DNA of 64,000 nucleotides from UBA2966 sp965242505 (GTDB taxonomy: Bacteria > Pseudomonadota > Alphaproteobacteria > UBA2966), in contig OZ251449.1 of the NCBI GenBank assembly GCA_965242505.1, positions 186,001 through 250,000 on the forward strand, given 5' to 3'. This document shows, piece by piece, positions 8,688 through 16,377 of this stretch (its first letter is position 1; every line of letters starts with the position of its first letter). The notes under the pieces are model-generated. The model was not told the DNA's origin, searched no databases, and saw only the letters and a list, made by a program, of their open reading frames with translations. A program made the position numbers and the translations under genes.

Positions 8688-9668
8688 TCAGGCGCAATCC
8701 TGTTGGCGGGCTCTCGCCTTCCACAGCGCCAACTGTTCAGTCACCACCGCCTTGACCGATCCCTCTCCCGGCGACAAGGCGAAGCGCCTGCGGATGTCGT
8801 GACAGAATTCTTCCGCTTCCGCGTAGCTGACGTTGCCCAGGGACTTGGCGATCGACTCCGCGCTTCGTCCCAGAGGTTGATCCATCTTGCGCGCGAACGC
8901 ATCGAAATACCGCGCCAGTTGCGCCTGCGTGGGCGCGGGCAGTTCCAGGCGGATCTGAAAGCGCCGCCAGACCGCCCGGTCGAGCAGCTCCGAATGGTTC
9001 GACGCGGCGACGACGACCGTGTAGCTCGGCAGATCGTCGACCTGCATCAGGAGCGAAGTCACCACGCGCTTGATCTCCCCGGTTTCGTTCACGTCCCCGC
9101 GCTCCTTGCCCACGGCATCGAATTCGTCGAAGAACAGGACGCAGGGAGTCGTTCGGGCGTAGTCGAACACCCGCCTCAGCCGACTCGCCGTCTCACCGAG
9201 AAAGCTACCGATGATCGCGTCATAGCGAACGACGAAGAACGAGACCGCGAGCGCTTCCGCGAGCGCTTCGGCCAGCGACGTCTTTCCATTCCCGGGAGGG
9301 CCGACCAGCAAGACCCGGTGGCGTGGCTCCAGACTCTGCGAGCGCAACAGGCTGGCGCGGTGCTGCTCCTCGATGAGCCCCCGGCAGGCTCGTTCGCAGA
9401 GGTCCGACAGGAACAGGTCTTCGAGACGCTTGCGCGGCGTGGCTTCCACCACGTAATCCCGGACGCGCGCGGTGGGTTCAGGCGCCGTATATCCAGCCCG
9501 GGTCCCGTTGCCGTTGCTCCGTAACGCGCGCGCCAACCGGTCGGCGAGGACGTTGTGCTGCTTGGCGCGTTCCTCGGCGATGATCGCCTCCACCGCCGTG
9601 GTGATCTCTCTCCGGTCTCCGGCCGCCCCGGCCCGCACGAGAGAGACGAGCAAGTCGCTACGAGCCAT
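8688..9668 (-). CDS. ietA: AAA-family ATPase, IetA-type
   Basis: AAA+ ATPase of 326 residues from the ATG at 9668. An in-frame GTG at 9719 would add 17 residues, but it lacks a convincing ribosome site, and MARSDLLVSLV resembles a natural N-terminus. Walker A is VGPPGNGKTS, Walker B is CVLFFDEFDAVG, and a sensor-1-like VVAASNH and the WRRF arginine region follow. The N-terminal 80 residues are helical and charged. It precedes the S8 protease gene with a 6-base gap, so the two are surely co-transcribed. Together they form an IetAS-like unit: ATPase plus protease, implicated in defence against phages and in plasmid conflict. The family call rests on architecture and gene order. Confidence 0.85.
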   Translation of the reverse strand: MARSDLLVSLVRAGAAGDRREITTAVEAIIAEERAKQHNVLADRLARALRSNGNGTRAGYTAPEPTARVRDYVVEATPRKRLEDLFLSDLCERACRGLIEEQHRASLLRSQSLEPRHRVLLVGPPGNGKTSLAEALAEALAVSFFVVRYDAIIGSFLGETASRLRRVFDYARTTPCVLFFDEFDAVGKERGDVNETGEIKRVVTSLLMQVDDLPSYTVVVAASNHSELLDRAVWRRFQIRLELPAPTQAQLARYFDAFARKMDQPLGRSAESIAKSLGNVSYAEAEEFCHDIRRRFALSPGEGSVKAVVTEQLALWKARARQQDCA

Positions 9669-10062
9669 GATGCGCTCTGCGCCTGCTCTGCTTGGCGAGC
9701 TGTCCTGCCGCAGGGTCACGCAAGATCGGCGCAGTTCTCATGTCGATGCCTTGGTCAATCCACCACGGCAACGGAGCCGGAACCCCACACCGTGACGGCC
9801 CGGACCCTGCCATCGGCGCTTCGTCCGGATGCCGCTCGAACCTGCATTCCAAAGTCCGTCAAGGGTGTCTGGTGTCAGGGCGACACCATACTGTCCCCGT
9901 TGACGCCGTTCAACGTGACGCCAACAGGTTCAGTGGCTGTTCCATGTCGACGCGACAGATCATCCGCCCGCCGTTCAAGGCCAGTCTGTGGAGGATGAAG
10001 GAGACGGTCGCGGACCATCCGATCCTCCTGCGAGAGCAAACGGTGGCGCGCCGTACAGCACG

Positions 10063-10139
10063 GCATTCGCGTTCCTGCTTGTCCGTAAGCTTCATCCGAC
10101 GACGAGGGCGCCGCAGGGTCCGTTCTCGCTCCTCCCCCC
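10063..10139 (+). repeat. Right direct repeat flanking the ietAS cassette
   Basis: This copy partners 5929-6007 in the same orientation. Both copies run directly into the CTCCTCCCCCCT start of a dispersed GC-rich module. The pair encloses ietA and ietS and nothing else. Confidence 0.55.
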
Positions 10140-10250
10140 TGGCGCGACCCCCACCCCGACCCTCCCCCTGCAAGGGGGAGGGAGAACAAGGGGACGGAGG
10201 AGCCGTTGACGCTCCTCCCCCCTGACAGGGGGAGGTCGGGAGGGGGTGGA
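10131..10250. repeat. Dispersed GC-rich repeat, modules B and A
   Basis: Module B (GACCCCCACCCCGACCC followed by the palindrome CCCTCCCCCTGCAAGGGGGA) at 10143-10187, then module A (CCCCCCTGACAGGGGG plus GGTCGGGAGGGGG) at 10212-10246. This is the commonest paired arrangement in the window. It sits just upstream of the flavin oxidoreductase. Confidence 0.8.
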
Positions 10251-10305
10251 TCGCGCTCCCCGCCGCCTTGACCGGGCCGCCGTCGCGGGGCAGATAGGCG
10301 CCGCC

Positions 10306-11529
10306 ATGGAAGGGGATCGCATCCTGGCGGAACGGGCGCCTGTCGACCTCCCGGACGCGGACGCCGCGCCGGGGCCGCCCCGGCTCTTCACGCCGCTCGC
10401 GCTGCGCGGGGTCGCGCTCAAGAACCGGATCGCCATCTCGCCGATGCAACAATACGCGGCCGGGCGCGACGGCCTGCCCACCGATTATCACCTCGCCCAT
10501 TACGGGCGTCTCGCCATGGGCGGAGCAGGCCTCGTCTTCACGGAGGCTCTGTGCGTCTCGCCGCAGGGCCGTCTCACGTACAGCGACCTCGGCGGTTGGG
10601 ACGACGCGTGCGTCGGGCCGCTGGCGCGGATCGCCGACGTCGTGCGGGAGCAGGGCGCGACGCCCGGCGCCCAGATCCTCCATGCCGGGCGCAAGGCCGC
10701 CGTTCAGCGGCCGTGGCACGGCTTCGAGCCTCTCTCCGGGATCGACGTCGACGAACGGGGCGAAGCGCCGTGGGAGACCGTCGGCCCCTCGGCGCTTCCC
10801 GCCAATCCGGGGTGGCCGACGCCGCGCGAGATGACCCGGTCCGATATGGACGCCGCGGTGGCGGAACACGCGGCCGCCGCGCGACGCTGCCGGGAGGCGG
10901 GCTTCGACGTCCTCGACGTCCACGCGGCCCACGGCTATCTGATCCACACCTTCCTGTCGCCGCTCGGCAACCGGCGTTCGGACGATTACGGCGGGAGCCT
11001 CGGGGGGCGGATGCGGTTCGCCCTGGAGGTCGCCGACGCCGTTCGCTCGGAGTGGCCGGACGACAGGCCGCTGTTCTACCGCATCTCGTGCATCGACGAC
11101 GAGGAAGGCGGTTGGACCCTCGACGAGTCGGTGGAACTGGCCCGGGCGCTCGGCGAGCGGGGCGTGGACGTCATGGACTGCTCGTCCCGCGGCCTCGGCT
11201 TGCGGGGCACGCCGGTCGTGGCGCCCCGCGAGCAGGGGTTCCAGGTTCCCTTCGCCGAGCGCCTGAAACGGGATACCGGCCTCGCCGCCATGGCCGTCGG
11301 CCTGATCATGGAGCCTGCGTACGCCGAAAGCGTCATCGCCGAAGGCCGCGCGGATCTCGTCGCGATCGGCCGCGAGGCCCTCAACGACCCGAACTGGCCG
11401 GCGCGCGCGGCCCGCGCCCTGATCGGTCCGGAATCCTACGAGAGCGTGTGGCAGCCGCGTTACGGCTGGTGGCTGTCGAAGCGCGAGAAGTCTCTCGAGG
11501 CGGCGCGGCGGGAGCGGGGCGCCGAATAG
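10306..11529 (+). CDS. NADH:flavin oxidoreductase, Old Yellow Enzyme family (YqjM-like)
   Basis: FMN-dependent ene-reductase or related TIM-barrel enzyme, 407 residues from the ATG at 10306. Typical landmarks in order are RLFTPLALRGVALKNRIAIS, PMQQYAAGRDGLPTDYH near residue 45, QILHAGRKA, the active-site stretch FDVLDVHAAHGYLIHTFLSP with its HxxH-like pair, NRRSDDYGGS, and a C-terminal DLVAIGREALNDPNWP that binds the FMN phosphate. A CxxxQ-like Cys is replaced by PMQQY. The substrate cannot be predicted. The true start could be a few codons away, because the N-terminal 25 residues are not conserved in the family. Confidence 0.9.
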   Translation: MEGDRILAERAPVDLPDADAAPGPPRLFTPLALRGVALKNRIAISPMQQYAAGRDGLPTDYHLAHYGRLAMGGAGLVFTEALCVSPQGRLTYSDLGGWDDACVGPLARIADVVREQGATPGAQILHAGRKAAVQRPWHGFEPLSGIDVDERGEAPWETVGPSALPANPGWPTPREMTRSDMDAAVAEHAAAARRCREAGFDVLDVHAAHGYLIHTFLSPLGNRRSDDYGGSLGGRMRFALEVADAVRSEWPDDRPLFYRISCIDDEEGGWTLDESVELARALGERGVDVMDCSSRGLGLRGTPVVAPREQGFQVPFAERLKRDTGLAAMAVGLIMEPAYAESVIAEGRADLVAIGREALNDPNWPARAARALIGPESYESVWQPRYGWWLSKREKSLEAARRERGAE

Positions 11530-11662
11530 GCCGGACGTTCACGAAGGCCCGACGAGCCGGCGCGGTTCGCGCTCCGCGGCGGCGCCGGCCGCGAGGCCGG
11601 TCCTCCTCGGTCGACCGAACATGCCCCTCCGCCTTCTCGAAAGGGGAGCGCGAACGGGCGGG

Positions 11663-11818
11663 TCAGCGGGGCGGCGCCTCGCAGTCCTTCTCGGCGATGA
11701 ACCGCCCTTCGAGGCCCCCCTCGCACGGCGCCACGGAGACGACCCGGCTCTCGTAGTTGAGAACCCAGACGGCACCGCCCGCCAGAACGAGGAGCAACAG
11801 GACGACGAGGATGCGCAT
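11663..11818 (-). CDS. Small single-pass membrane protein (hypothetical)
   Basis: A 51-residue ORF starting MRILVVLLLLVLAGG: one hydrophobic helix, then a short tail with two cysteines (PCEGG and KDCEAPP) that could form a disulfide in the periplasm. The amino-acid pattern looks like a real small envelope protein rather than a chance ORF, but no family is recognised and the ribosome site is weak. An alternative upstream start at 11872 would add a charged 18-residue extension that would spoil a signal anchor. Confidence 0.45.
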   Translation of the reverse strand: MRILVVLLLLVLAGGAVWVLNYESRVVSVAPCEGGLEGRFIAEKDCEAPPR

Positions 11819-11941
11819 GGGAGGGGCTCGGCCAGCTCGTTCATCTTGGTCCGACAGCCGTTCCCCAACCACCGCGGGCGCTCCGGGGGTTCCCGGAGAG
11901 CCGAATGGACCGCCGCCGCCGGAACCGCGGCGACGGGACGG

Positions 11942-12151
11942 CTACCCGACGACGCTCAGGTTCTCGGCGGACGACTTGCCGTCGCGGCCGGGCTGAAGCT
12001 CGTAGGAGACCTTCTGGCCTTCCTGAAGCGTGTTGAGACCCGCGCGCTCGACGGCCGAGATGTGGACGAAGGCGTCCTTGCCGCCGTCCTCAGGCTCGAT
12101 GAAGCCGTAACCCTTGGCGGGGTTGAACCATTTCACTGTTCCCGTTGGCAT
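11942..12151 (-). CDS. cspA: Cold-shock protein, CspA family
   Basis: Single cold-shock domain of 69 residues that binds single-stranded RNA/DNA and acts as an RNA chaperone. RNP1 (KGYGFIEPE) and RNP2 (DAFVHIS) are intact, after the standard MPTGTVKWFN start. The ATG at 12151 is preceded by GAGGAC at a good distance. The upstream 100-odd bases are AT-richer than the surroundings and could hold the long leader typical of csp genes. The numbered paralogue cannot be assigned. Confidence 0.95.
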   Translation of the reverse strand: MPTGTVKWFNPAKGYGFIEPEDGGKDAFVHISAVERAGLNTLQEGQKVSYELQPGRDGKSSAENLSVVG

Positions 12152-12489
12152 GTCTAAGTCCTCGCCATTATGTGGAGTGTTCGTGCTGCACACCGTTGTG
12201 TCGGCTCGGTCTTGTCAAGCCTCCGCAATGTCATGGGAGAGAAGTCTAACAGGATTGACGGCCGTTCGGATAACACAAGTCGAATGCGAAGCGTGATTCG
12301 CATATAAGAACGCCGCCGCGCGCGAGTCAACAGGGATCGCGCATTCCGGTCGACGCCCGCTCGCGCCCCCGAACCGCCTCGACGGGACCGGAAGGGGCGC
12401 CGGAGAGTCCGGAGACCGGGCGCCCGCCGGCGGGGGACCGGCCTTGTTGCGCTCGCGCCGCAACCGCGCCATGGGATAAGGTCCGTTCC
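12152..12489. promoter_or_regulatory. Divergent intergenic region between csp and the cupin gene
   Basis: This 338-base gap must contain the leader and promoter of the cold-shock gene (minus) and the promoter of the cupin gene (plus). The csp-proximal 150 bases are AT-richer than average and include TTGACAAG and TTAGACT elements on the minus strand, but no well-spaced pair is convincing. The part near the cupin gene is very GC-rich and shows nothing definite. Confidence 0.35.
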
Positions 12490-13701
12490 ATGGCGACGAC
12501 GTTCGAAGAGCTCCTCGCTCCCGTGACGCCCGACGAGTTTTTCGGCGAGTACTACGGACGGAAGCCGCTCCATGTCCCCGGCGAGCCGGACAAGTTCGCG
12601 GAGGCGATGTCGTGGGACGACCTCAACCGGGTCCTGGCGATCAACGCCTTCTGGACGAAGGACAATCTCAGGCTCTACCAGGACGCCGCCCAGGTCCCGG
12701 CGGAGGACTACTGCCGTTCCGAGCCGGGTCTCGGCGCGCGCGTCCTGCGGCCGGATCCCGATCTGGTCAAGTCCCGGTTGTCGCGCGGGGCCTCCCTGGT
12801 CCTCAATTCCATAGACACCCTGACCCCGGGCATCCGGGCGGTCGCGGACGCGCTCGAACGCGCGCTGCTCGGCTACGCCCAACTCAACCTGTACTGCTCG
12901 TTCGCGGGGCGCAGGGCGTTCGACAGCCACTTCGACACGCACGAGGTGTTCGCCCTTCACGCGGAGGGAGAGAAGGTCTGGAACGTCTACGAAGGACGCC
13001 TCGACAACCCGATACACCATCCGACGTTCCTCGACCTGACGCCGGAGCAGCACCGGCGCAACCGGGGCGGTCTGATGACGGAGGTCCGCATGACGCCGGG
13101 CGACCTTCTGTACCTGCCCCGGGGCCAGTATCACGACGCGCTGGCGTCGAGCGGCGCCGCGCTTCATCTGACGTTCGGGGTGATCCCCGTCCGGGGGATC
13201 GACCTCTTCGAGCTGCTGGAGGCCGAGGCCGTGACGGACGGCCTGTTTCGGCGGGATCTGCCCCGGCGCGACGCCGACGGCGGCGTCGACGGTCTGCGGG
13301 AGCGGCTCTCGGAACTGGCCGACCGGCTCGCCGGGTCGATGCGGGAGCCGGGCTTCCTCGAATCGGCGATCCAGTTGCAGCGCCGCCGCCGCGGAACCCG
13401 CGGCGCCTACGGGTTGCCGGAACGCCCGGCGGCGAACGGGTTCGAGCTGAAGGCCAGGGGCCTCACGGTCGTCCGCCGCGACGGCCGTTATTTCCTGCGG
13501 TCCGCCACGGCCGGGGTCCCCATCCCGCCGGGCGCGCAGGACTTCGTGAGCTGGGTGCTCGAGCATCCCACGTTCCTCGACGGCGAGGCGCGCGCCCTGT
13601 TCTCCCATCTGGGACCGGGCCGGGTCGATGAGCTTCTGGGCCAGCTCGAGGAGATGGAAGTGATCGCGCCCACAGGGTCCGTTGACGCTCCTCCCCCCTG
13701 A
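12490..13701 (+). CDS. JmjC/cupin-4 domain protein, probable 2-oxoglutarate oxygenase
   Basis: 403 residues. A cupin-4/JmjC-like double-stranded beta-helix occupies roughly residues 25-235, and a winged-helix-like C-terminal part follows. The iron facial triad is visible as His-x-Asp in SHFDTHEVFALH and a later His in LPRGQYHDALAS, with GEKVWNVYEG between. The family includes ribosomal-protein hydroxylases such as YcfD and related enzymes; the substrate here is unknown. The last eight or so residues (ending SVDAPPP) and the stop codon are supplied by a dispersed GC-rich repeat, so the native C-terminus may have been altered. Confidence 0.85.
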   Translation: MATTFEELLAPVTPDEFFGEYYGRKPLHVPGEPDKFAEAMSWDDLNRVLAINAFWTKDNLRLYQDAAQVPAEDYCRSEPGLGARVLRPDPDLVKSRLSRGASLVLNSIDTLTPGIRAVADALERALLGYAQLNLYCSFAGRRAFDSHFDTHEVFALHAEGEKVWNVYEGRLDNPIHHPTFLDLTPEQHRRNRGGLMTEVRMTPGDLLYLPRGQYHDALASSGAALHLTFGVIPVRGIDLFELLEAEAVTDGLFRRDLPRRDADGGVDGLRERLSELADRLAGSMREPGFLESAIQLQRRRRGTRGAYGLPERPAANGFELKARGLTVVRRDGRYFLRSATAGVPIPPGAQDFVSWVLEHPTFLDGEARALFSHLGPGRVDELLGQLEEMEVIAPTGSVDAPPP

Positions 13702-13782
13702 CGCCGTGACCCCCACCCCGACCCTCCCCCTGCCAGGGGGAGGGAGAACGAAGGGGAAGTCGGGAGGGGGGTGGACCGGGTT
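13687..13782. repeat. Dispersed GC-rich repeat between convergent genes
   Basis: A module A fragment (CTCCTCCCCCCTGACGC) runs into module B with palindrome CCCTCCCCCTGCCAGGGGGA, then a second G-rich tail. It overlaps the 3' end of the cupin gene and touches the 3' end of the opposing NMT1-like gene. The long stem could act as a bidirectional terminator. Confidence 0.75.
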
Positions 13783-14666
13783 CAGGCCGGGGGAGGGGAG
13801 ACCACCTCCTCGTACGGATGTTTCCGCGTGATCAGCCCGGCGCGCAGGAACACGTCCTGCGCCGCGTCGTAGGCCTCCGGCGTGATCTCCACGTGCGGCG
13901 TCCAGCAGCCGAGGCCCTGATAGAACGCGATGGCGTCGGTCAGCGCCGCGGCGTCCACGCCGGGAAAGAATTCCTTCTCGACGTCGGCGATCTCCGCCGC
14001 CGGCGTATCGTTGACCCAGGCGCGCGACTTCCGATAGGCGCGCATGAACGCGGCCGCCGCGCCGGTGTCCAGCCAGTCCCGCATGGCGGCGAGGCTGGAG
14101 AAGGCGCAAGGGCCGATGGCGGCGCCGACCGACGCGACGACGTGGCCGACGCCGTCGCGTTCCAGTTGCTGGGGCGCGGGACCTTGCTGGTGGACGTAGT
14201 CTCCCTGCCCGGCCCGGAAGGCGCCGTCCATCGAGTCGACGTCGCCGGCGTCCACCGCGTCGATCGAGGCGTAGTCGAGGCCCGATTTGCGGCAGGCGTA
14301 CTTGAACATGGCGAGCGGCTGTCCGAAATGATCGACGAGGACCTTCCGTCCCGCGAGCTTGCCCCACGAGAAATCGGGGTCAGGCTCCCGCGCCGCGATG
14401 AAGAAGCCGTCCATCTCGTTGATCTGGGCGAAGTGCGCGAAGGCCGGCCTCTCGCCGCGTTCCAGCGCCAGGAAGCCTTGCGCCGGCGCCGACTGCGCGA
14501 CGTCGGACGCGCCGTCGAGCAGGGAGGCGATGGCCGACTTGCCCGGCGGCGACACGCGGTGCTCCGGCTCCAGCCCCTCCTCTTCGAGGAAGCCCGCGGC
14601 GATGGCTCCGATGAGCGGGCTGTAGAACGCCGAGAAGCGCGAGAACTCGATCCGGATGCGGGTCAA
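13782..14666 (-). CDS. NMT1/THI5-like ABC-transporter-type binding protein
   Basis: 294 residues with the SsuA/THI5-like periplasmic-binding fold: MTRIRIEFSRFSAFYSPLIGAIAAGFLEEEGL at the start, then DVAQSAPAQGF, then LAGRKVLVDHFGQPLAMFK near residue 105. The protein has no signal peptide or lipobox, unlike ordinary ABC solute receptors, so it may be cytoplasmic. It lies 93 bases downstream of the BCCP gene in the carboxylase operon. It could bind a substrate of that pathway or be an enzyme-like homologue. Known: the fold is used by both transport proteins and THI5-type proteins. The role here is not determined. Confidence 0.7.
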   Translation of the reverse strand: MTRIRIEFSRFSAFYSPLIGAIAAGFLEEEGLEPEHRVSPPGKSAIASLLDGASDVAQSAPAQGFLALERGERPAFAHFAQINEMDGFFIAAREPDPDFSWGKLAGRKVLVDHFGQPLAMFKYACRKSGLDYASIDAVDAGDVDSMDGAFRAGQGDYVHQQGPAPQQLERDGVGHVVASVGAAIGPCAFSSLAAMRDWLDTGAAAAFMRAYRKSRAWVNDTPAAEIADVEKEFFPGVDAAALTDAIAFYQGLGCWTPHVEITPEAYDAAQDVFLRAGLITRKHPYEEVVSPPPA

Positions 14667-14759
14667 CGTTCGATCCTCCCCAGGCTCATGCTTCCGCGGC
14701 GCGCCCCTGCCGCGCGCGATGAAGAGGGCCTCCGCCGGCGCGTCGCCCCGCGCGCGGCG

Positions 14760-15020
14760 TCACACGTCCAGGACCGCGATTTCCTGGTCCTCGGTCACCT
14801 CGTCGCCCTCGCCGACCAGGAACTCCCTGATCGTGCCGTCGGCGTCCACCATGACCGGGATCTCCATCTTCATGGATTCCAGGATCATGATCTCGTCGCC
14901 GTCGGAGACCTTGTCGCCGACGCTGGCGACGATCTTCCAGACCTTGCCGGTCATTTCCGATCTGACGCGTTCTTCCGCCACCGCGAACTCCCCTGGTTCG
15001 GTTTTCCCGGGCGCCGTCAC
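14760..15020 (-). CDS. Biotin carboxyl carrier protein (stand-alone biotinyl domain)
   Basis: An 86-residue biotinyl/lipoyl-fold protein with the biotinylation motif ESMKME; the lysine is the attachment site. The start is a GTG that overlaps the stop of the biotin carboxylase gene (GTGA). With the two upstream genes it makes a three-subunit acyl-CoA-type carboxylase. The birA ligase near 2 kb would be the modifying enzyme. The absence of the long N-terminal linker of bacterial AccB argues against a housekeeping acetyl-CoA carboxylase subunit. Confidence 0.9.
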   Translation of the reverse strand: MTAPGKTEPGEFAVAEERVRSEMTGKVWKIVASVGDKVSDGDEIMILESMKMEIPVMVDADGTIREFLVGEGDEVTEDQEIAVLDV

Positions 15021-16366
15021 GCCTTGAGGGACGCGACCACTTCTTCCGCCAGCCCCGTATGCACGTCGCCGACGATGAAACTCTCGTTCTCCAGCGCCGC
15101 CTGGATGAACGGGATGTTGGTCTTTATGCCTTCGATCGCGAACCCGTCAAGAGCGTCGCGGAGCTTGCCGACGGCGCCGTCCCGTTCGTCCGCGTGGACG
15201 ATGACCTTGGCGACCAGCGGGTCGTAGTAGGGGGTGATCCTGCCGCCCTCGGCGTAACCGGTGTCGACGCGGACGCCGTCCCCGCTCGGGGGGCGGAACA
15301 CGTCGAGCGGCCCGGGGGAGGGAAGGAACCGGATCGGGTCCTCCGCGTAGACGCGCGCCTGGATGGCGTGGCCCGAGATCTCCACGTCCGCCGGCAGGAT
15401 GGCGTCGAGCCGGTGGCCGCAGGCGCTCCTCACCTGGGCGGCGACGATGTCGACGCCGGTGACCTCCTCCGTCACGCCGTGCTCCACCTGAAGCCGGGTG
15501 TTCATCTCGAGGAAACTGAAGCCGCCGTCGCCGTCGTACAAGGTCTCGACGGTGCCGATGTTGTCGTAGCCCATGGCGCCGAGGATCCCGGCCGCCGAAT
15601 CGGCCATCGCCGCGACCGCCTCGCGGTCGAGCGCCGGGGCCGGGGCCTCCTCGATCACCTTCTGATGGCGGCGCTGGACGGAGCAGTCGCGTTCGAACAG
15701 GTGGCGGACGTTGCCGCGCCCGTCGGCCACCATCTGGAATTCGACGTGCCGCGGCCGCTCGAGGAGCCGTTCGAGATAGATCTCCGCGGTCCCGAAGCTC
15801 CGCTCCGCCATCGACCGGGCGCGCTCCAGCGCCTTGAGGAGCTGCTCGCCGTCGCGGGCCGGCAACATGCCGATCCCGCCGCCGCCGCCCGCCGGCTTGA
15901 CGAGGACGGGAAACCCGATCTCCTCGGCGGCGGCGAGCGCCGCCTCGTCGTCGCGCAGGACGCCGGACCCCGCTCCCGCGGGCATCCCGCGCTCCCTCAT
16001 CATGTCGCGGGCCCGGGTCTTGTGGCCCATGGCCTCGAGCCAGCGCGCGGCGGGCCCGATGAAGCGGCAGCCCGCCGCCTCCACGCGCGCCGCGAACCCG
16101 GGGTTCTCGGCCAGGAACCCGTATCCCGGATGCAGGCCGTCGGCGCCGACGCGCTTCACGACGTCGAGAATGGCGTCCTGGTTGAGGTAACTCTCCGCCG
16201 GCGCGGCCCCCCCTACGGGATGGGCCTCGGCGGCCTCGGCGAGATAGGGGGCGTCCCGGTCGGCCTCGGAATAGAGCGCGACGGCCTTCACGCCCAGGCC
16301 GTCGAGGGCGCGGATGATGCGCGCCGCGGCGGCGCCGCGGTTCGCGACGACGACTTTCTCGAACAT
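15017..16366 (-). CDS. Biotin carboxylase subunit of an acyl-CoA carboxylase
   Basis: ATP-grasp biotin carboxylase, 449 residues, the length of AccC-type single-subunit enzymes. N-terminal MFEKVVVANRGAAAARIIRA, HPGYGFLAENP, the glycine-rich ATP loop KPAGGGGGIGM, and the FLEMNTRLQVEHGVTEEVTG catalytic stretch are all visible. There is no C-terminal BT or biotinyl domain, unlike PccA or MccA; the biotinyl domain is the next gene. The ATG at 16366 lies 11 bases after the stop of the carboxyltransferase. Confidence 0.92.
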   Translation of the reverse strand: MFEKVVVANRGAAAARIIRALDGLGVKAVALYSEADRDAPYLAEAAEAHPVGGAAPAESYLNQDAILDVVKRVGADGLHPGYGFLAENPGFAARVEAAGCRFIGPAARWLEAMGHKTRARDMMRERGMPAGAGSGVLRDDEAALAAAEEIGFPVLVKPAGGGGGIGMLPARDGEQLLKALERARSMAERSFGTAEIYLERLLERPRHVEFQMVADGRGNVRHLFERDCSVQRRHQKVIEEAPAPALDREAVAAMADSAAGILGAMGYDNIGTVETLYDGDGGFSFLEMNTRLQVEHGVTEEVTGVDIVAAQVRSACGHRLDAILPADVEISGHAIQARVYAEDPIRFLPSPGPLDVFRPPSGDGVRVDTGYAEGGRITPYYDPLVAKVIVHADERDGAVGKLRDALDGFAIEGIKTNIPFIQAALENESFIVGDVHTGLAEEVVASLKA

Positions 16367-16377
16367 GGGCGTTCCGG

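Larger units (their letters stand above)
9669..10305. other. Intergenic region upstream of ietA
   Basis: About 640 bases without a supportable gene. It should carry the promoter of ietAS on the minus strand and of the flavin oxidoreductase on the plus strand, but no clear -35/-10 pair stands out. It contains a short inverted repeat GGTGTC-AGG-GCGACACC near 9870-9890, the right-hand direct repeat (10063-10139), and one full pair of the dispersed GC-rich modules (10131-10250). Confidence 0.6.

Noticed and set aside
9692..10225. A plus-strand ORF of 177 codons upstream of the flavin oxidoreductase.
   Set aside because: Residue pattern is random, it overlaps the 5' end of ietA and it reads into repeat modules.
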